A stretch of DNA of 20,378 bases from DASPKW01 sp038244055 (GTDB taxonomy: Bacteria; Planctomycetota; Phycisphaerae; Tepidisphaerales; Tepidisphaeraceae), in contig JBBRTW010000072.1 in NCBI GenBank assembly GCA_038244055.1, forward strand, positions 1-20,378, in the 5' to 3' direction. Shown piece by piece: positions 5,311-16,300 of this stretch. How positions within the stretch are numbered: position 1 is the first letter of the stretch; each line of letters opens with the position of its first letter. The position numbers and the translations under genes were made by a program. The notes beneath the pieces were generated by a model that saw only the letters and a list, made by a program, of their open reading frames with translations, was not told where the DNA came from and did no database searches.

Positions 5311-7704
5311 TTACTTCACCCCCACCTCGTAGATTCCCTTCATCCGCTCCGGCCATTTAATGCCGAGCGCTTCTTCGAATGTCACTTCGGGGCGGAACCA
5401 GGGGGAGTCTTTGTGGCTGAGATTTTTCATGCCCCAGTAGGAGTTATAGAACTGGCAGCTCGCATCGAGCCAGTTGACGATGCGGATCCACTCATCGCGC
5501 GAGAGTTTGATGTCCTTGTGGTCCTGGCGGAGCTTGGGGAGGCGCGCGGTCATCGCGGCGGCGGCTGGGCCGAAGCGCTCGAAGGTGGGCTCGAATTGGC
5601 CGAAGGTGGCCGCCAATAGGCTCGATCTTGCCCCGAAGAAATACGGCGGTGTGTACTCGACGAAGGCGCGGACATCATTCTCATCGACTTGCCCGCCGAC
5701 CAGGGGGTGGCGCGGGCGCTTGGCCTTATCCGCGCCGATGCCGAGGAGGGCTTCGTAGGATTTGGAGTAGAGCGCGGTGGGGTCGGCCGTGAGATCGAGC
5801 GTGGTCTGGACTTTGGGGGCGGCGTTGTGGCATTCGATGCAGTGCTGGTTCCAGATGGGCTGGATCTGGCGGGCGTAGTCGAAGAGCTTTTTCGGCGAAG
5901 AATCTCCCGGCTGGGCGGCGGGGAGCGAGGGGGCGCGGGCCATGGCTTTGCTCGCGCGGCCGGCGGCGTCGCTCGAGGCGCTGCCGGCGTGATTGTGGCA
6001 GCCGACGCAGCTTCGCCTTTCGCCGGGGATGTAGTTGATGTACGTGCGCTCGGTCTGGATGGCCATGTAGTTCTCATCCAGGGCCTGGTAGTAGATATTT
6101 CGGCCGGCGGGGACGAGGAAATTGGCCGAGCCATCTTCCTCGACGGGGACGATGCCATGCTGGGCCTGCATGCCGAGGATTCCATATCCCATCGTGCTGT
6201 GGGCGAGGGAGGCCTGATCGCCTTTCCAGCGGTTGCGGGCGGCCCAGGGGCGCGGGGTCTGCTCGAGGATGCGGAGGAATTTCACTTGGCCGCGGGGTAC
6301 GCCATTCAGCCCGGCGTAGATATCCGCGACCATGCACTGGGCCAGGCCTTTGGCGGCCAGGTCCGGCTGAGCGGGCGCGGCGGCGGGGATGGGCGGGACG
6401 GGGCGTGCCCGCAGGGGGTAGGGGTGCCAGCAGGAAATCTCCTCATCGCGATAGAGCAGTGTATCGCGGCCATCGGCATCGAGGACGCACAGGTCATAGG
6501 CGCGCGGATCATTCCAGGTCAGCCCGGCGGGTTTGTGGGCGGCCAGGAAGAGGGATTCGGAAATCGGATAAGGGTCTTTGAAGAGCCGGCCGGGCGTGCC
6601 GGTCTTATCGTGAACCCATGCGCCGTTGACGAGGAAATCGAAACCATCGTGGGCGCGGGTATCGACATCTTTGGTGATGAATTTCATCGCCTCGCGGGTT
6701 CGGTTATCCGCGTTCATGTCGAGGACGATCACCGTTCCCATCGCGTTGTTGGGGCCCCAGTGGGATGCGCCCAGGAAGACGAGTTTGTCGGTGGTGCTCG
6801 GGATCGGCCGGCCGTAGATCATGGTCTCGGGGTCGATGATGACATTGCCGTAAACCTCGGCCGAGCCCGAGCCATCGGGCAGCATGGACCAGAGACACTT
6901 GACCGCGCCCGCGCCTTTGCGGTTGTACTCCCAGCGCATGTAGAGGAGCCGGCCATCGCTCATGACGGCGGGTGAGAATTCGCTGACGGCATTGTGGCTG
7001 AGGCGGTGGATGTTCGAGCCATCGGGATTCATGCGATGGAGGATGGTGGTGGTGAAGCCATCACTGGAATCGCATAGCACGCTGGACTGGCAGCGCGTGG
7101 AGGTGAAGACGATATCGCCACCGGGGAGGTAGCAGGGGTGCATGTCATCGGTGCCGTGGTGGTAGCCAGCGCGGGCGAACTGGCGGATGAGGTCGGGCTC
7201 ATCGGCGGGTGGGAAGGTCAACTGGCGGAGGTTCTGGCCATCGATGTCGACTTCGTAGATGCGGTAGCCTTCGAGGGCTGACTTTTTGTAATCGAAAATA
7301 ATGCGCGAGGCGTCGAAGGAGAGATCGAAGCGGTTGAAGACGCCGCCGCTGAGCTCGGGAAGCAGGTCGGTGACCGCGCCGGTTTTGAGATCGAGAATGC
7401 AGAGCCCGCCGCCGGGCGTCCAGCGGCTGTTAACGTGCTCGGTGTAGACGTGATTGGCGGTGAGCGTGAATCGGCGGACGAAGATGAGTTTTTCGATGCC
7501 CTGTGTGAGGAGATGTTTGGCGGCGGCGGGGTTGAATTGGTGAGGCGCGACATCAGCGCGGGAGGCGATCAAAGGGCGGGCGGTTGCGGCGGCGGGAGGG
7601 GCGGCGGCAAGCGGTCCGGTCGGCTTGGGCTTGGCGGTTGGGGATGGCTTGGCAGCGCCGAGCGCTGCGAGCACGAGGAGCATCATGAGCGCGCGATGAG
7701 CCAT
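5311..7704 (-). CDS. Secreted di-heme c protein with beta-propeller, hydrazine synthase alpha-subunit-like
   Basis: A 797-residue exported protein. Residues 1-18 form a signal peptide (MAHRALMMLLVLAALGAA), then a Pro/Ala-rich linker. About 65-330 has PD40/TolB-type propeller blades (LSFDASRIIFDY; HPCYLPGGDIVFTSTR; NPDGSNIHRLS; FSPAVMSDGRLLYMRWEY). A middle domain follows (GQVKFLRILEQTPRP) and contains the heme c motif CVGCH at 566-570. The C-terminal part has a second motif, CIECH, at 622-626. A propeller, a middle domain with one heme and a C-terminal domain with one heme is the known order of the hydrazine synthase alpha subunit. Relatives without anammox occur in many Planctomycetota, so the substrate is unknown, and no beta/gamma subunit genes are visible here. 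It probably acts in the periplasm as a redox enzyme or electron carrier. Start 7704 was chosen for its GGAGG site and signal peptide, although the frame extends to 7875. Confidence 0.85.
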   Translation of the reverse strand: MAHRALMMLLVLAALGAAKPSPTAKPKPTGPLAAAPPAAATARPLIASRADVAPHQFNPAAAKHLLTQGIEKLIFVRRFTLTANHVYTEHVNSRWTPGGGLCILDLKTGAVTDLLPELSGGVFNRFDLSFDASRIIFDYKKSALEGYRIYEVDIDGQNLRQLTFPPADEPDLIRQFARAGYHHGTDDMHPCYLPGGDIVFTSTRCQSSVLCDSSDGFTTTILHRMNPDGSNIHRLSHNAVSEFSPAVMSDGRLLYMRWEYNRKGAGAVKCLWSMLPDGSGSAEVYGNVIIDPETMIYGRPIPSTTDKLVFLGASHWGPNNAMGTVIVLDMNADNRTREAMKFITKDVDTRAHDGFDFLVNGAWVHDKTGTPGRLFKDPYPISESLFLAAHKPAGLTWNDPRAYDLCVLDADGRDTLLYRDEEISCWHPYPLRARPVPPIPAAAPAQPDLAAKGLAQCMVADIYAGLNGVPRGQVKFLRILEQTPRPWAARNRWKGDQASLAHSTMGYGILGMQAQHGIVPVEEDGSANFLVPAGRNIYYQALDENYMAIQTERTYINYIPGERRSCVGCHNHAGSASSDAAGRASKAMARAPSLPAAQPGDSSPKKLFDYARQIQPIWNQHCIECHNAAPKVQTTLDLTADPTALYSKSYEALLGIGADKAKRPRHPLVGGQVDENDVRAFVEYTPPYFFGARSSLLAATFGQFEPTFERFGPAAAAMTARLPKLRQDHKDIKLSRDEWIRIVNWLDASCQFYNSYWGMKNLSHKDSPWFRPEVTFEEALGIKWPERMKGIYEVGVK

Positions 7705-7709
7705 ATCAG

Positions 7710-7714
7710 CCTCC
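7710..7714 (-). promoter_or_regulatory. Shine-Dalgarno site that fixes the start of the di-heme protein
   Basis: The minus strand reads GGAGG followed by CTGAT and ATG (7704-7702). This strong site with 5-nt spacing selects this ATG over the upstream in-frame ATG at 7875, and a signal peptide starts directly at it. Confidence 0.8.
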
Positions 7715-7862
7715 GGAAACGATGGGCCGGGCGCGATGACCAACGGCCAATCGCGAATGCGCCTGTATTCTGACAGGGCGGGGGTGGGAAGCGTATTGAG
7801 ATTCTGAAGAGTCAGACCTATCGCATGCGATTCTTCGTGCGGCGGACCTAGGTCGATAGTCC

Positions 7863-7887
7863 CGTAGCTCGACATTCCAATGTTGAG
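7863..7887 (+). repeat. REP-like palindromic element, copy A
   Basis: CGTAG is followed by the imperfect palindrome CTCGACATT / AATGTTGAG around a CC centre, with one G-T wobble. This 25-bp element matches the element at 7928-7952 on the opposite strand at 22 of 25 positions. It sits upstream of the di-heme protein gene. Confidence 0.7.
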
Positions 7888-7920
7888 TCTGGCGGGGTAG
7901 TTAATCTATCTTTGTACGCG

Positions 7921-7947
7921 AAAAGGCCTCGACATCGTAATGTCGAG
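7921..7947 (-). terminator. Likely terminator of the transketolase-family gene
   Basis: Reading the minus strand just past the stop codon at 7962, the 8-bp stem CTCGACAT/ATGTCGAG (7947-7928, loop of 4) is followed by GCC and TTTT (7924-7921). A perfect stem and short T-run fit a Rho-independent terminator. The T-run is only four bases and the hairpin is also a REP-like repeat, so termination may be partial. Confidence 0.5.
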
Positions 7948-7952
7948 CTACG
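7928..7952 (-). repeat. REP-like palindromic element, copy B, in inverted orientation
   Basis: On the minus strand this is CGTAG followed by the stem CTCGACAT / ATGTCGAG with a 4-nt loop. It is 22/25 identical to copy A at 7863-7887 but inverted, with 40 bp between the two copies. Such a head-to-head pair resembles bacterial interspersed mosaic (REP/BIME) arrangements. Confidence 0.7.
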
Positions 7953-7961
7953 TTTGTCGAG

Positions 7962-9875
<1,914 letters not shown>

Positions 9876-9943
9876 AGGGCGAGAATATGGAGGGATGAAG
9901 GGGACTTGGCAAGGCATGCGGGTCGATTGAGGGATTTAGGATG

Positions 9944-9958
9944 CCGACAATTTGTCGG
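9944..9958. promoter_or_regulatory. 15-bp palindrome, operator candidate upstream of the transketolase-family gene
   Basis: CCGACAA, a central T, then TTGTCGG form a perfect 7+1+7 inverted repeat about 70 bp upstream of ATG 9875. A compact odd-length palindrome at this position fits a dimeric regulator site or an mRNA hairpin. No adjacent regulator gene indicates which protein would bind. Confidence 0.4.
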
Positions 9959-10160
9959 TTGGGTGAAAAAGATGGATGTTGGAGTGGAGCTGCCTTTCCT
10001 GATTTATAAAACTTCATTATCAAAACTGGCTGGTTGATATGTCGCCCGACTGTCAGAATGCGTGGCGTTGAAGGAGTGCGGACAGGTATAAATGCTATCG
10101 CATCTACACGATGCTAAACCCATTATATTGAAGGAGTTGTGGCGAAAAAGGAGTGGGTAA

Positions 10161-10244
10161 ATGTGCAATGAAAGTTTATGGTCAACTAAATGGCTCTGTA
10201 GGTCAACCCCTGATGTATTCTGGCTATATGTAAATGATCGGTAA
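10161..10244 (+). CDS. Possible leader peptide, 27 residues, Trp-rich
   Basis: ATG 10161 is preceded by AGGAG (10149-10153) with 7-nt spacing, the best ribosome binding site in the intergenic region. The 27-residue product has three Trp (positions 7, 11, 21), two Cys and no membrane segment. Its TAA stop (10242-10244) overlaps the first two stem bases of the hairpin at 10243-10262, a layout reminiscent of translated attenuator leaders. The downstream gene is not an amino-acid biosynthesis gene, so Trp sensing is not implied. It may be a chance ORF. Confidence 0.3.
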   Translation: MCNESLWSTKWLCRSTPDVFWLYVNDR

Positions 10245-10262
10245 CCCGCCTCGGCGCGGGTT
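10243..10262 (+). other. Leader hairpin 1
   Basis: AACCCGC (10243-10249) and GCGGGTT (10256-10262) pair perfectly around a 6-nt loop. No T-run follows, so it is more likely a structured 5' UTR element than an intrinsic terminator. It starts within the stop codon of the 27-codon ORF. Confidence 0.5.
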
Positions 10263-10289
10263 GCTGTCTGAAGCATCGGAGCAGGACTT

Positions 10290-10315
10290 GAATGACCGCC
10301 TCGCGGCGTTCATTC
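10290..10315 (+). other. Leader hairpin 2, just upstream of the giant gene's ribosome binding site
   Basis: GAATGA (10290-10295) pairs with TCATTC (10310-10315), and inside it CCGC (10296-10299) pairs with GCGG (10303-10306) around a CTC loop, leaving a 3-nt bulge. The hairpin ends 7 nt before the GGGAG ribosome binding site at 10323-10327, so it could influence translation start at 10332. Confidence 0.5.
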
Positions 10316-10331
10316 GACACTCGGGAGAGCC

Positions 10332-13300
10332 ATGTTTGCATCACTCAATCGGTCGGGATCGGATCAGGGGCGTCGAAGCGGCCAGCGGCGGATTGCCCGC
10401 AGGCGATTGATTCGCTGGGGGCGGGCGGCGTGCATGGCGATGCTGTCGATGTCGCTGGTGATGTCGACGAGCCCGCGAGCGCTGGCGGGGACGCCGGTGA
10501 GTTGGACGGGGCTGACCGATCTGGCATGGGACACGGGCACCAATTGGAACACGGCCGGGAGTGTCGCGCCGGATGCGACTTCCGATGTGACGTTCGCAGC
10601 GGCGGCGAGCGGACCGATTACGCTGGGGCCGGCGAGTCTGGCGAACAGCCTGACGTTCTCGGACAACTTCACCTTCTCAGGGGGCAACCTGACACTGACC
10701 GCGCTGGGAACCGATGCGCTGAGCGGGCAGGTAGCGGTGGCCACGGGGAAGACGGTCACGTTTGACGCGACGGCGATTCTTGCGGGGACGGGCTCGGGAT
10801 TGAACCTGCAGGGCGCGGGGACGCTGGTGCTGAATGGCGTCAGCACGTTCACTGGAAATATCACGGTCGATGGGGCCACGCTGGCGTATACGGGCCAGGG
10901 CGGCAACGATCCCACGACTCTGGGCGCGGGCGCGAAGACGATCACGCTCATGAACGGCGCTACGCTTCGGCCACTGACGACTTCGGATCCCAATGCGGCG
11001 GGCGCGAAGAGCTTTGCGATCGGCACGGGCGGCGGACGATTTGATGTCGGCGACGGCGTGAGCCTCACGCTGAACGATGCGAATCAATTCAGCGGCACGG
11101 GCGATCTGACGGTAACGGGCATGGGCACCGGTTTCGTGCAACTGGGGCAGGCGACGATCGGGTATGCGGGATTCACGGGCAATGTTCTGGTCAATTCCGC
11201 GACGTTAAGGCTTGTCAACACCAACGCGATTGGAAATACGGGCGGGCAGACGGTCACGGTCGCCGGTGGCGCGGCGCTGGATGTGCAGGCGGCCAACATT
11301 CCGCAGGCGATCAGCATCATCGGCTCGGGGATCAGTTCGGGCGGCGCGCTGATCAACAGCAGCGGCACGGCCGCGAGCATCGCCGGAACGGTCACGATGG
11401 CCGGGGATGCGACCATCGGCGGCAATGGCACGGGCGGCATCGCGCTGGCGAACCTGGTTACGGGAGGCTTTGGACTGACCAAGGCGGGGACCAACACGCT
11501 CACGCTGAATTCGGGCAATAATATCACAGTGAGCAGCCTGACGATGACGGGCGGGACGATCGCACTCAACGGCGGCACGCCGACCACGGGCACGCAGATC
11601 ACGCTGGGCGGCGACTTCACCGGTTCAGGGACGAGCAGAATCAGCTCCCTCGACGCGACGACGCCGGCGGTTCTCGACCTCGGCGGCGTCGCCCGCACGT
11701 TCAACATCACCGGCGGCTCAACCACCATCGGCGGTGCCACTGTGCTCGGCGTGGTCAACCCCGTCACAATTCAGAACGGCAGCGTGATCAAGACCGGCGC
11801 GGGCGCTCTGATTCTCGGCGGGACGAATAACATTACCGGCGATATCCAGGTAAATGGCGGCGTGTTTGGCGTCGATGCCGGCACGTCTCCGATCGGCGCG
11901 AGTAACGTCAACCTCGCGGACGGCACCGGCTTCACCATCCAGAGCCAGGCGCACAATTCCAACATTACTTTTGGAAATACGCTGAATTTCGCGGCCGGGA
12001 GCGCGGGTGGGTCGATCGGCGCAACCAGCGTTGCGACTTCGGCCGTCACCGCCACTTACACCGGCGCGATCAACATCAATCGCGACATCATCTTCACCGC
12101 CAACCAGTACGCAACCGCCGTCTTCAGCAGCGCGGTGGATGGCGGCGGGCGGATCCTGACCAAGACCGGCGCGGGCACGATCCAGCTTTCCGGCGCGGTC
12201 ACCAACTTCGTCGGCGTGAACACCAGCGGCGGCCCGCTGCAATTCGCCCCGGGGAGCGGCAACACCTATACCCAGGCCGGGCCGGTGACGAACAACGGCG
12301 TCATCCAGGCGACGAGCGGGACGCTCGATTTCGGCTCGACGGTGCTGACGTCCTCTTCGGTCTTCACGGCCGGCATGCGCGAAGTGCGCTATGCGGCGGC
12401 CAACGATATCGCGACGGCGGGCGCTTCGGTGCTGCCGTTTACCATCACCTCATCCACCGTGAGGGGCAACGTGCAGGCCGCGACCGCCAACGCCGCCACG
12501 CCCGTCAACGGTTGGTTCTCGAATACAACCTTCGGCTACTCCGGGCAGTTCGAGGTAGTGGCCGGTTCCAATGTGCTGCAATTCGGCGAGAGCTTCGACG
12601 ACAACGTCACCGTGATTATCGATGGCGCGAGCGCCTTCCCGTCCAACAGCAACAGCGGCACCGTCGCCAGCAAGTCGGCGCAGATCACGCTGACGCCGGG
12701 CTGGCACAATATCGATGTGCGCTTCGGCAATGGCACCGGCAGCGCGGGTGCCAACGCGACGACCGCCACCGATGGCTCGCAATACTGGGGCTTTGGCACC
12801 GGCCGAAACAGCCTGGGTTTTGGCATCAACCTTTCGGGCGTCGATACGCTCAACGGCAGCAGTTATGTCGAATTCTCCACCGCGAACGTGAACGTGCGCA
12901 CGCAGAACAGCGCTTACATCGTCGATGCGGGGGCGACGCTTAAAGCCGGCGGCATCACCAACGGCGGAGCGCTCACGTTCAACAACACCGGAACGGCCGG
13001 GCTGGTTCAGCTCTCGGGCACGGGAACGAGTGATGTGCAGACGCTGCAAACGCTCGGCACGGGCGCGATCGGCACGCTGGATCTGGCGGCCGGCCAGACG
13101 CTCAACACCGCCAACTTGAACCTGTCCGCCAGCAGCATCCTCACCCTGCAAGGCGGCGGCACGCTGAACATCGGCAACAGCAGCGATGCCAACAGCAACT
13201 TCACCGGCGTCGGCGGCGCGGCCTCGAGCCTCAAGATCGATGCGGGCATCGTCAACATCAATCAGGCCAATGCCGTCGGCACCGTGATCGCGCTCAACGT

Positions 13301-16300
13301 GGGCAATGCGGCGGTCAACGCCAACGTGGCCGCGACCATCGGCGGATTGAACAGCCAGGCCGGAACATCCCCGGTCGTCAACATGACGGCCGGCCTGACA
13401 TCGGGCGCTGGAGCTTACGCGGGATTGATCGCGGGAACCGGCGGGCTGAATAAGTCCTTCACCGGCACGCTCGCCCTGACCGGCGTCAATACCTTCACCG
13501 GCGGGGTCACCATCAACACCGGTACGCTCAGCGTCAACGCCGATGCCGCGCTGGGTGATGTGACCAACATCATCGCGCTCAATGGCGGAGCGCTCAGCGC
13601 CAGCGCCGACTACACCACCACGCGGACGATCGTTCTCAATAATGTCGTCGGCAATGGCCTGGATGCTTCCGCCGGGGCGACGCTGAGCGTCGATACGCCG
13701 CTGACCGGCCCGGGCGGGTTCATCAAGAACAGCCCTGGCACGGTGGCGCTGATGGGCACTTCGGTCAACACTTTTGGCGGCCCGGTCAACGTGAATGTCG
13801 GCACGCTCATCCTGAACAAGGCTGCCGGAAACGCAATTCCCAGCGTGCCGCTTACCATCGCCACGCTTGCGGGCACCACCGGTCAATCGATCGTCCAACT
13901 CATGGCTTCCGAGCAGATCGCCGACACCGCGACCGTGTCGATCAGCGCCAGCAACGGACAGAGCCCCACGCTCGACCTGAACGGTTTTACCGAGACTTTG
14001 AATGGCCTGACGGTCACCACCAGCACCACCGGCACTTCCACGGGGGTCAATGGCGTTCGCACCGGCGCGGGCGGCACCCTGATTCTCAAAGGCGATCTGA
14101 TTTTCAATGCCAATCGCAATTCGGGGGGAAATACCGGCCGCGAAATGCTCATCACCGCCACGGGCACATTCACCACCGGCGTCACCGGCGGCGGTACGCT
14201 CGATCTCGGCGGCGCGAACCGTACCATTACCGTGAACACCAACAACACTCAGCCCAATCCCATGGCCACCATCGAAACGGTGGTCACCAACGGCGGCATC
14301 ATCAAGGAGGGCACCGGCTATCTGAGCCTCAACGGCACCAATACCTTCACCGGCGGCATCACGATCAACGCCGGCCGCGTTCGCATCGCGCCGACCATGT
14401 CGGTCCTGAATACCTTTACCGGCGGCATCAACGTCAATCCCGGCGGAACCCTCTGGTTCTATTCCGTGGGCACCAGCAGCACCGAATTCAACAATGCCCT
14501 GGGCTCGCTGTCCAATGCGATCAACGTCAACGGTGGAACGATTCTGTGTGCGTATAACGGCCAGAATGACCGCACCCTCACCGACCGAACGATCAATATC
14601 GGCGCCGGCGGTCTCACCATTGATGTGACCGCCACTTCGTACACCGGCTTCACTGAGAATGCGCAGAACCAACTCCGCATCAGCAATGCCGCGGGAGCGT
14701 TCATCGGCACTTCTTCCATCACCAAGAACGGCGGGGGACGCCTCACGCTGAACAACAACAGTCCCGCCTTCTCCGGCGCCTGGATCGTCAACAACGGCAC
14801 GATCGAAGCCACGGGCGGCAGCGCCAGGCTGGGCGATGGATCGGCCACCAACACGATTACCATCAACGGCGGCAACGTCGCCATGAACGGCGCTTTCAAC
14901 CAGGTGTTTACTCTCAATGGCGGCGCCATCTCCGCCATCGGCGCGGCTTTGACCCTGAATTCCGCGGTGACGGTCTCCGCGGACTCGCACATCTTCCTGA
15001 ACGATTTCTGGCAGGATGGCGGCGCATCACGCTCGGCCACGATCGCCGGCCAGTTGACCGGCGCATCCGCGCTGAATATTGAAGTGAACCGCTCCGCCTA
15101 CGCCGCCAACTCCGGCACGGTCATCCTTCAAAACAATACCAATACCTATTCCGGCACGATCACTGTCGGTAAGAACCTGCGGCTACAGAGCAATTCCTCT
15201 ACCGGCACGGGCAGCACGATTGGAAGTGCGAATATCGTCCTTGCCAGCGGTCAGCTCCAGCTTCGCGACAACGGCCTGGGCAGCAACAGCACGCTCAACT
15301 ACCTCAATAATCTTTCCATTGTCGCCCCCACGGGATTGCTCGACAAGGGCGTTCTGGCCGGCGTCAACACAATCGATGTGAACCGCTCCAGCGGCACGAA
15401 TACTGGCAACACGTTCCAACTCGGCACGCTTACATTTGCCGCGGGCATCAATTCCCTCGACGTCGTCGGCGGCAACGGCTACGGCGCGAGATTCACCGGC
15501 CTGACCACCCTTGCCGGCGACATCACCATCAACGGCAGCGGCAATCTGACTCTCGCCGGCGGCAACACCGGCGGCGGTAACCTCATTAAGAACGGCGTCG
15601 GCAAGCTGACCCTCGACGGCTCCAGCGATTACAACGGCAACACCACCATCAATGGCGGAACGGTCCAGTTCAATACCCCGGCCTCCATCGGCGGCACGGG
15701 CGTGAGCATCGCCGCCAATTTCGGTGGCGCGGCCGCGGCAGGGTTTGCCATCGATCAGGCCTTTCTCGGGCGGATTTCGACCGCGTCGGCCGGCGTGATC
15801 GCACTCGGCGCGGATAGCTCAAACAACATCGACCTCACCGGCTACACCGTCCGCCTGGGCGGATCGGCCACGGCAACCTATACCGGCATTCTCACTCCCG
15901 CGACTCCCGGCACCTACATGCTCGGCGGTGGCGGCGGAACGCTTGTCTTCCCGACCGCCAACACCTTTACGGGCTCGGTCAATCTCGATCTGGGCACCAA
16001 CGGTTCGCCGGCCGGGGTCATCGCGCTTGGGGCCGACAATGACTTCACCGGTTCAATCACGCTCAAGGAAGGGCAGCTCATTCGGCCGCAGACTAATGCC
16101 AGCCTGGGCAATATCGCCAATTCGGTCACGTTCGATGGCGGCGGCGTGCAGTTCGCGGCCGGCGCGGCGTTCGATTTCTTCGCGGTTCGCCCCTACACGA
16201 TGACCGCCAATGGCGGAATCCTCGACACCAACGGCAACGATTTCACCTCCAGTGTCGCCATCGGCAACGCCAGCACCGGCAACTTCATCAAGGCCGGCGC

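Larger units (their letters stand above)
9876..10331. other. Divergent intergenic region, 456 bp, less G+C-rich than its neighbours
   Basis: It separates the minus-strand transketolase-family gene from the plus-strand giant repeat-protein gene, so it should hold promoters for both. Contents: a 15-bp palindrome (9944-9958), A+T-rich stretches near 10007-10025 and 10085-10130, the 10-bp direct repeat TTGAAGGAGT at 10068 and 10128 (60 bp apart), a 27-codon ORF (10161-10244) and two hairpins (10243-10262, 10290-10315). TATAAA at 10087 could be a -10 element, but I see no well-spaced -35. A 90-codon minus-strand frame through it (10004-10276) looks like chance. Confidence 0.6.

Noticed and set aside
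5689..6975. 428-codon plus-strand frame opposite the di-heme protein gene
   Set aside because: Antisense shadow; the minus strand has the signal peptide, ribosome binding site and two CXXCH motifs.
10004..10276. 90-codon minus-strand frame in the divergent intergenic region
   Set aside because: No family resemblance and an irregular composition. It crosses the leader hairpin and promoter region.
10241..10331. Known riboswitch class in the leader of the giant gene
   Set aside because: The hairpins are clear, but I could not match the conserved core of any riboswitch family by eye. A covariance-model search would decide it.
12450..14990. Long minus-strand open frame (846 codons) opposite the giant repeat gene
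   Set aside because: It is the antisense shadow of a G+C-rich, repeat-rich gene. Its product is low-complexity Arg/Gly/Asp-rich sequence without domains, and the plus strand has the signal peptide, ribosome binding site and known repeat motifs. The same holds for 17397-18533 and 18621-20195.
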